This document shows, one piece after another, positions 43,334 through 51,800 of a DNA stretch of 64,000 bases. The DNA comes from Rufibacter radiotolerans (GTDB lineage: Bacteria > Bacteroidota > Bacteroidia > Cytophagales > Hymenobacteraceae): assembly GCF_001078055.1 (NCBI RefSeq), contig NZ_CP010777.1, positions 4,059,001 to 4,123,000 of the forward strand, read 5' to 3'. Under the pieces are notes generated by a model. It had not been told where the DNA came from. It searched no databases and worked only from the letters and a program-made list of their open reading frames with translations. The number at the start of each line of letters is the position of its first letter. Position 1 is the stretch's first letter. The translations under genes were made by a program, and so were the position numbers.

Positions 43334-43786
43334 ATGAAATTAGAAGACGAGATAAAGCAGAAATCTTTTGGCAGCCCTTACCGGCGCATGTTCGTGAACG
43401 TGATGTTCACCGGTAACTGGGTGCAGAAAGAAATTGCCTCTTTGCTGAAGCCGTTCGGGTTGTCTTTGCAGCAGCATAACGTCTTGGGCATCTTGCGTGG
43501 CCAACACCCCAACCCCGCCACGCTGGGCCTGATTCAGGAACGTATGCTGGATCGTGACTCCAACGCTACCCGCCTGGTAGACAAATTGCTGGAGAAAGGC
43601 TTGGTGACCCGCTGCCAATGCTCTGATAACCGGCGTAAAGTAGACATCATTATTACGGATAAAGGGTTGGAGCTGCTCAAGCAAACCGATGGCCTTTTGC
43701 AGGCTCTGGAAGAGCGGTTCAGCCACATTACCCCCGAGGAGGCTACCCTCATTGGCGAACTGATGGACAAGCTGAGAGACCGTTAA
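43334..43786 (+). CDS. MarR-family transcriptional regulator
   Basis: 150 aa winged-helix regulator. The helix-turn-helix lies around ASLLKPFGLSLQQHNVLGIL and GLIQERMLDRDSNATRLVDK, and the wing near VTRCQCSDNRRKVDIIITDK. MarR proteins are dimers that bind short palindromes and release DNA on binding a phenolic or electrophilic ligand or on cysteine oxidation; CQC (about 95-97) could be such a sensor (inference). It lies directly upstream of an ene-reductase, and both genes have the same operator, so it probably regulates itself and that enzyme. Confidence 0.9.
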   Translation: MKLEDEIKQKSFGSPYRRMFVNVMFTGNWVQKEIASLLKPFGLSLQQHNVLGILRGQHPNPATLGLIQERMLDRDSNATRLVDKLLEKGLVTRCQCSDNRRKVDIIITDKGLELLKQTDGLLQALEERFSHITPEEATLIGELMDKLRDR

Positions 43787-43803
43787 TATTTTTTTATCTA
43801 TAT

Positions 43804-43819
43804 AGTTGTATATACAACT
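43804..43819. promoter_or_regulatory. Operator palindrome upstream of ene-reductase
   Basis: AGTTGTATATACAACT is a perfect 16-nt palindrome, with the core TTGTATATACAA shared with the site at 43281. A TATGTTTT box directly follows (43820-43827) as a possible -7, so binding would block transcription of the ene-reductase gene. Confidence 0.75.
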
Positions 43820-43838
43820 TATGTTTTCACACAAATAA

Positions 43839-44966
43839 ATGACTATGATAACTCAAGAAAATCAACCGCTGTTACAGCCATACAAAAAAGACTCTTTAGA
43901 GCTTAAAAATAGATTAGTGATGGCGCCTATGACGCGTAGCCGGGCTAATAACCCAGAGAACGCCGCCACGCCGCTCATTGCCGAGTACTACGCCCAGCGG
44001 GCCAGTGCCGGGCTTATCATTTCAGAGGGAACCCCGGTGAGCAGCCATGCCATTGGCTACATTAACGTGCCGGGTATTTATACGCCGGCTCAGGTAGAAG
44101 GCTGGAAACTGGTAACCCAGGCCGTGCACGCCAAAGGCGGAAAGATTTTCGCGCAGCTGTGGCACGTGGGCCGCATGTCGCACCCAGACTTCCATAACGG
44201 TGAGCTGCCGGTAGCGCCCTCGGCCGTTAACCCCAACGACCAGGCCTACACCCCCGAAGGTTTCAAAGAAACCGTGACGCCGCGCGCCCTGGAAGTCTCT
44301 GAGATCAAGGCCATTATACAGGACTTCAAAAATGCCGCTGCCAATGCGGTAACCGCCGGATTTGACGGTGTGGAGATCCATGCCTCCAACGGTTACCTGC
44401 TGCACCAGTTCTTTAGCTCATTGACCAACGTCCGGACCGACGAGTACGGTGGCTCTGTGGAGAACCGCGCCCGCATTTTGTTTGAGATTCTGGATGCCGT
44501 GAAAGAAGTGCTGGACCTGAGTAAGGTAGGTGTTCGCCTGAACCCCTCTATGCACGGTGGGTTCGGTATTGAGTTGGCTGAGGACGGACCGGAGACCTTT
44601 GAGTACATTGTGCGCCAGCTGAATGACTACGGCCTGGCGTACCTGCACCTGACAGAGGCTGGCGCAGGGGCCAGAAAGTTACCGCACGCCATTAAAGAGG
44701 TAGCTAAGCACTTCCGGAAAATCTATCAGGGAACCTTGATCACCAACGGCGGCTATACCCGTGAAACTGGGAACAAAGTCATTGAAGAAGGCAATGCTGA
44801 TCTGGTGGCCTACGGTGTACCGTTCATCGCCAACCCAGACCTGGTAGACCGTTTCGACCAGGAAGCATCATTGAATCAGGCAGACCCGAACACCTTCTAC
44901 AGCAACACAGCTGAAGTCGGCTACACGGATTACCCGGTACTGGCCGAGGTAGAAGAAGAAAAATAA
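43839..44966 (+). CDS. Alkene reductase (old yellow enzyme family)
   Basis: 375 aa FMN-dependent NAD(P)H:flavin oxidoreductase. Old yellow enzyme features: RLVMAPMTRSRANNPENAAT (FMN loop), WHVGRMSHPDF, HASNGYLLHQFFSSLTNVRTD with the His/Asn pair FDGVEIHASNGYLL, and GTLITNGGYTRETGNKVIEEG in the phosphate-binding segment. The family reduces electrophilic alkenes, nitro compounds or quinones (NemA-like). Under MarR control it likely serves detoxification of electrophiles (inference). A second ATG two codons downstream (43845) is an alternative start. A terminator follows. Confidence 0.92.
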   Translation: MTMITQENQPLLQPYKKDSLELKNRLVMAPMTRSRANNPENAATPLIAEYYAQRASAGLIISEGTPVSSHAIGYINVPGIYTPAQVEGWKLVTQAVHAKGGKIFAQLWHVGRMSHPDFHNGELPVAPSAVNPNDQAYTPEGFKETVTPRALEVSEIKAIIQDFKNAAANAVTAGFDGVEIHASNGYLLHQFFSSLTNVRTDEYGGSVENRARILFEILDAVKEVLDLSKVGVRLNPSMHGGFGIELAEDGPETFEYIVRQLNDYGLAYLHLTEAGAGARKLPHAIKEVAKHFRKIYQGTLITNGGYTRETGNKVIEEGNADLVAYGVPFIANPDLVDRFDQEASLNQADPNTFYSNTAEVGYTDYPVLAEVEEEK

Positions 44967-44996
44967 GCAAAGGATTACACCACTGCATATATAGGA

Positions 44997-45025
44997 AAGG
45001 GCCGCGCTGTAAGTGCGGCCTTTTT
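44997..45025 (+). terminator. Intrinsic terminator of the ene-reductase gene
   Basis: GGCCGC..GCGGCC (loop GCTGTAAGT) is followed by TTTTT, 30 nt after the stop. Confidence 0.75.
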
Positions 45026-45026
45026 C

Positions 45027-45062
45027 GGTTTGGGTCCGTTTTACAGAAAACAGGCTGAAAAC
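45027..45062. repeat. 36-nt palindromic element, copy 21
   Basis: GGTTTGGGTCCGTTTTAC..AAAACAGGCTGAAAAC, just past the terminator. Confidence 0.7.
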
Positions 45063-45817
45063 GGAAACCAGGTTTTACTTTTATTAACCTGTGTTACCTT
45101 GTTCTAGAATACTGTATAAGTAAAGTTAACCCCCTCCCTCTCCCCTTATACTTTACATTTATTATTCTCCGGCTTCTAGTTGTTCATTAAAGGAGCCTTA
45201 GTAGATTCCGTTATCAATGAGCGCTTAATAGCTTCATAAAATATCACTTACGCACCTTACTAGCTAAAATTTACAAATCAGACCCAGCCTAATATTAGTT
45301 AACCATAATATTATACTAGAGCTATCTGATTAGCCAATAGACTACTTAAAACTAAGTATTTATTGAATTGTTACTATAGATAAATTTATTACTTGTATTG
45401 TATTTATATTTTTTTGCATACATTTACTTTACGGTTAATTTTTACTCTAAACACAACCGCTTTGAGGTTTCCCTCACCAAGAAGATAGTATTTAATATAG
45501 AGCATACGTATTTATCACATTTAAAGGAATTGGCAGATCTGAAAATCTGATCAAGACCAACCAAAGAACAAGTGCTTATACTACAATCTTTACTTAATAT
45601 TAAATAACACCTTATCAGAGGAAAAACACCCTTCTGTTCCTAAAGCCCCCACTTTCTCATTTTCTCAGCTTATCTATTGCCTGGCAGTAGCCAAGACATT
45701 ATTGGATTTTACTTCCCTTCACAAGGAAGCAAGACTTTCTATGTATTGCCCTTACCCTTCCTTTTGCAACCAATTTTCTATTAAAAATTTATACTCATCA
45801 TTTTTCACAACTACTTT
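45063..45817. other. Long A+T-rich leader of the giant gene
   Basis: About 750 nt without a credible gene. It is far more A+T-rich than the rest and has stretches such as ACTTGTATTGTATTTATATT. A promoter-like pair TTG (45398-45400), 18-nt spacer, TACATTTA (45419-45426) is seen, weakly. This could hold promoters or a long 5' UTR for the giant gene. Confidence 0.4.
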
Positions 45818-48800
45818 ATGGAAAATCATTTACTGTCTGTTTTAAAGGCAAACACCAGACGCTACGGCCTTCTGCTTTTCCTTTTCTTTAGCCTCTTTTT
45901 GACAGGAGGTGCTTTTGCCCAGACTGGTGTCACCATCACTGCTGCTACAGGAGGAATGAATATCTCTGCTGATAGAGCAGTAAATTCAACTAATCCAGTT
46001 GGTGGCAGCTTTACAACATTAGGAGATATTGTAATAAGCGAGACAGCATCCACAGACTTTGCATCAGAAACAGGTACAAGTACAGGTAGTACATTGGTTT
46101 TTTCAGCTCCTTTGGGTTGGAAATTTAATCCAGGAACTGGAAGCGCAACGAGAGGCACTCCTTTTGACTTATCCCTTTCTTCCCCTTCTATTACTGTTAC
46201 TGCTTCTACAATTACTATCTCGTTTAGTGTTTCAGGAACTACTAAATTAGATGTTCTGACTATAAAAGGGATTCAGGTAAAAGCTGACAATGGGGCAATG
46301 TTGCCTAATGCTGGTAGTATAACTAGAACTGGAGGAACAGCAACTGTTGCGGGACTCAGTAATGGAACTTCTGTAGGGTCCCTTTCACAGGCTGCTGGTA
46401 TTGCCAATAAGCTTGCATTCGTTCAGCAACCAACAACTGCCAACGCAGGAGCTACTATTTCTCCTTCTCCCACTGTTCAGGTACAGGATCAGTTTGGAAA
46501 TCCAGTTTCTGCAGCCAGATCAATTTTGTTAAGCCTTAATAATTCAGGTTCTTTAAGTGGAACAGCTACAGTTACTTCAAATTCAAGTGGCTTAGCTACT
46601 TTCAATAATCTTAGCATTACCCCTGCCGGAACATATCGCTTAACGGCTAGTTCTACAAACCCAACACCTGCGCTCACTACTATCTCTAGTAGTGAGTTTA
46701 CCATTAATACTGTCAAGGCGAATACAGCGACATCTTTAACTTCTTCTGCTAACCCTTCTGAATACGCACAAAATGTCACGTTCACTGCTACTGTGAATAC
46801 TGTGCCGACAGGTGGGACACCTACAGGTACAGTTATGTTTTATAATGGAGCTACAGCTATAAGTGGTGCTATTACATTAACTTCCGGAGAAGCGACTTTT
46901 ACTACATCTGCTCTTGCGGTAAACACATCTGGCCATACTATTAAAGCCATATATACTCCAACGGGTAACTTCAACGCCTCGTCTACTGATCCCACGGTAA
47001 CACAAGTTGTAAATAGAGCAACACCAACGATCAGTGTATCAGGAACACAAGCCTTTACCTATACAGGTAATCCTCAAGGCCCTGCCACCATCAGCTACAA
47101 TGGAGATGGTACTACCTCATTGTTGTACACCAATGTAGGTGGAACAACATATTCATCAGCAACAGCCCCAACTAATGCTGGCAATTATCAGGTGGTCTTG
47201 AGTGCCGCACAGGGCACTAACTATAATGCTGTATCCTCAGCTGCCTACGCCTTTAGCATTGACAAAGCACCTATACTGATAACAGCCGCGAATCAAACTG
47301 TTACTTTTGGGACAGCAGTAGCAACAGTAACAGGAGCCGGAAGCTATACTGCTACAGGTTTTGTAAATAGTGAAACAGCAAATGTGATTGGCGGTTCACC
47401 AAGTTATACAACCACATATACAGCTACCACAAATGCAGCAACCTCAGGGGTGACTCTTACTCCAGTAGTGACATCCTTAACTGCTGCTAACTACAGTTTC
47501 AGTGCTGCTGATGGAACTATTACAATTGCGCAGGCCGCCAACAGTATCGCCTTTACAAACCCAGGTACACAAACGTATGCCCCCAATGCAACAGTAGATC
47601 TGAATGCATCAGCGACTTCTGGCACCCCTGTGACCTTTGCGGTGGAAAGCGGCCCGGCCACGGTAAGCGGATCTACCTTAACCTTGACCGGCGCTGGTAA
47701 CGTGACAATTAACGCCTCCTCGGCGGCAACCACAAACTATCTGTCGGCGGCAGATGTAAGCCAGACCTTTATGGTTGCCAAAGCAAACCAAACCATTACA
47801 TTCGCCGCCATCACCAACAAAACCTTCGGGGGGGAGGCCTTTGCCATTGCCCTGAGTGCTTCTTCAGGCCTGCCCGTAGCAATTACTACAACAGGTGGTA
47901 TCAGCTATGATGCCGTTACCGGAACTGTTAGCATTACAGGTGCCGGCCCTGCCAGCATCACGGTGGCGCAGGCTGGCGACGATAACTACAATGCTGCCGT
48001 CGCTGTTAAACGTGATTTCAATATAGCCAAGGCTACCAACAGCATTTCCTTCACCAAACCAGACGATAAAACCTTCGGGGATGCACCCTTCAGCCTGATG
48101 GCTTCGTCTACTTCAGGCGCCCCTGTAAGTTTTGAGGTAGTAAGCGGCCCGGCCACGGTAAGCGGTTCTTCCTTGACCATTACAGGTGCCGGTGACATGA
48201 CTATTAGAGCCTTTCAAATTGAAACTGTGAATTACGAGGCAGCAGGTTCAATAGATCAGACATTCACCGTGGCAAAGGCCATCGCTAATGTTACCCTGGC
48301 CGACTTAGATCACACCTATAATGGATCTGCCAAATCCGCTACCGCAACAACATCAGCATCTGGATCGAGCAGCTTCACTTTAACCTATATACTAGAGGGA
48401 ACGCCAATAGCAGCTGCCAACGTGAACAATGCTGGCAACTATATGGTAACGGCCACGTTGGTAAACGCCAACTACCATGGTTCTGCCACCGGTACGCTTG
48501 TGATTGCCAAGGCCAATCAGACTATCACCTGGTCTTCCCCTCCCGCCATCACCTATGGTACTGCACTTTCTTCTGTCCAGCTTAATTCGACGGCCCTAGA
48601 TGGAGCATCGCTCACTTATATGCCTATTGAAGGTACTGTACTAGGAGCCGGTACCCGCACCTTATCTGTGAAGGCTGCTGCCACTACCAATTACAATGAA
48701 GCCACCAAAGAGGTGAGCCTGACGGTAAATAAGGCACCCGTTACACTTGTTTTCGGCCAAATGGAGTACATCTATGACGGTAGCCTTAAGACAGCCACCG

Positions 48801-51800
48801 CTACGGCCACCCCAGCTGTGGATGGTGTGAGCGTGACTGGCTCGGGCACTAACGCCAACGAATACGCCGCCACTGCCAGCCTAAACAACGACAACTACGA
48901 GGCTAACCCTCTCGAAGGCACGTTGAAGATCAAAAAGGCCCCATCAACGACCACCATAACGATCTCCCCAGGTACTTTCACCTTCACCGGCTCACCCATT
49001 ACGCCGGCCACCGTTACTGTGACGGGCGCAGGCGGATTAAACCTGACGCCAGTCCCTGTTTATGCTAATAACATCAACGCAGGCATGGCTACTGCTTCTT
49101 ACAACTTCGCGGACGATGGCAACCACATTGGTTCTAGTGACAGCAAGAGCTTCACAATCAGCAAGGCCTCTTCAACGATCGCGGTAACTGGTGGCAATAC
49201 CTTCACTTACACCGGAGCGGCACAAGGTCCGGATGCAGTGACCAAGACTGGGTCAACCGGCACGGTAACTCTCAGCTATAGCGGCACCACTAATGGTGGT
49301 GTAGCCTACGAAGCCACCACCAAGCCTACGCAGGCTGGCACTTACAGCGTAATTGCTACCCTAGCGGAAGATGACAACCACTTTGGCATGACATCTGAGG
49401 CGTTTTCATTCTCTATCGGCAAGGCCGCTACCACCACCACGGTAGCTATCGCTGCAGGTCCGTTCACCTTTACTGGCTCGGCCATTACACCAGCTAGTGT
49501 AAAAGTAACTGGCGCCGGCGGGCTGGACTTGTCACCAAACGCCAATTATGCCAATAACATCAATGCAGGTACCGCTTCTGCCAGCTACAGCTATGCTGAG
49601 GATAACAACTATTTTGCTTCTACTGATAGCAAAGACTTTACCATCGGCAAAGCTGCAACCACAACAACGGTAACCCTGGCTGCGGGTCCATTCACTTATA
49701 CCGGTTCCGCCATTACACCAGCATCCGTAAGTGTAACCGGTATTGGTGGCCTGAACCTGACACCAGCAGCAGTGTATGAAGACAACATTAATGCAGGTAC
49801 GGCTACTGCATCTTACTCTTATGCTGGCAATAGCAACTACGAGGCTTCCAGTGACAGTAAGACTTTTACCATCAGCAAGGCCATATCAACAACCACTGTA
49901 ACAATCACGGGTGCTCCCTTTACTTATACAGGCTCAGCTATCACACCTGCTACCGTGAGTGTAACCGGCGCGGGCGGGTTAAACCTGGCACCAGCCGTCA
50001 CCTACGCTAATAACATTAATGCAGGTACCGCTACTGCTAGCTACAGCTATCCTGGTGACGGCAACCACGAGCCATCAAGCGACACCAAGAACTTCGCTAT
50101 CGGCAAGGCTGCCTCCACTGTGGCGGTAACAGGTAGCAATACCTTCATCTATAATGCGACGGCACAAGGCCCGGACGCGGTGACTAAGACGGGCTCTACC
50201 GGCGCGGTAACTTACAGCTACAGCGGCACCAGCAACGGTGATATCACCTATGCCGCTTCTGCTACCAAGCCAACATTGGCTGGTTCTTACAGTGTAACAG
50301 CAACTTTGGCTGGTGATGATAATCACTTTGGCATGACCTCCGAAGCCTTTGGCTTCACCATCGGAAAAGCCACAGCCACCATGGCACTCACTGACCTGAG
50401 CCACACCTTTGACGGCACCATTAAGTCAGCTGGTTACACCATTAGCCCTGCAACGGTAACAGGCGTGAGTATCAGCAACAACGGCAAGACCAATGCAGGC
50501 TCTTACCCAGTAACGGCCTCCCTGAATAATGTCAACTATCAAGCAACCGACGTTGCAGGAAACCTGGAGATTGCCAAGGCACCTACCACAACCTTAGTAA
50601 CCGCTAATGGAGCTATTTACACAGGCAATGCTATTGGTGGCACCGCTGCCGTGACCGGGGCTGGTGGTCTGGGCCAAGCGCTGGCTGTTTCTTATATGGG
50701 CACGGGCTCTACCACCTATCCTACTTCCACCTCTGCCCCAACCAACGCAGGCACCTACAACGCAACGGCAACTTACGCTGAAACCGCTAACCACCTCAGC
50801 TCAACCGACACCAAGGAATTTACCATAGGCCAGGCGACAGCCACCCTGAGCTTAGCTACCCTTAACCATGAATATGATGGTACAGAGAAGAACGCTACTG
50901 CTATTATCTCCCCTGCTGGTTTATCTGGTATTAGCATCAGCAACAATGGCAAGGTCAATTTCGGGACCTATGAAGTGGAAGCGACGCTTGCAAACAATAA
51001 CTACATAGCCGCTCCAGTAAAAGGCAACCTAGTGATTACCCAGAAGGCGCTAACTGTCACGGCAAACAATAAGGAAAGAGCCTACGATGTGGCTAACCCT
51101 TCCCTAGATGGTGTACTGAGCGGCAATGTGCCAGCCGATGGCATTAGTGCCACGTATGCCACTCTTGCCACCAAGGTGAGCAATGTGGGTGAGTACACCA
51201 TCACCGCTACTTTGGTTGACCCTAACAACAAGCTGGCAAACTACGCGGTGACCAACACGTCTGGGACTCTAACAATCACGCCGGCCTCTGCCACGATTAC
51301 CGTTGCCGACCTGTCTAAGATCTACAACGGCTCTGCTCAGGGAGCCACAGTGATCACCTCGCCGTCCGGTATCGCGGTGAATGTAACCTATGCTGGATCT
51401 GCTACCGCCCCAACCGCTGCCGGCACTTATGCGGTGGTTGCTGCTTTGAACAACAATAACTACTCTGCCACCAACGGCACCGGCTCGCTTGTGATTGCTC
51501 CTAAAAGCGTCACAGGTTCTATCACTGCCTCTAATAAAGTCTACGATGGCAATATTTCCGCCTCTATCTCAGGTAGATCCTTGGTTGGTGTACTTTCTAC
51601 AGATGCCGCAAACGTAAGCTTGGGAACTAGTGGCACTGCTACTTTCGCCACCGCTGCTGCAGGTAATGACAAGACCGTCACCGCTACCGGCCTGGCCCTG
51701 AGCGGCACAGTTGCTAACAATTACAGTCTATCCGCAACCACGGCTACCACCACAGCCAACATCACTGCCAAGGCAATTACAGGTACTTTCTCTTCTGCGA

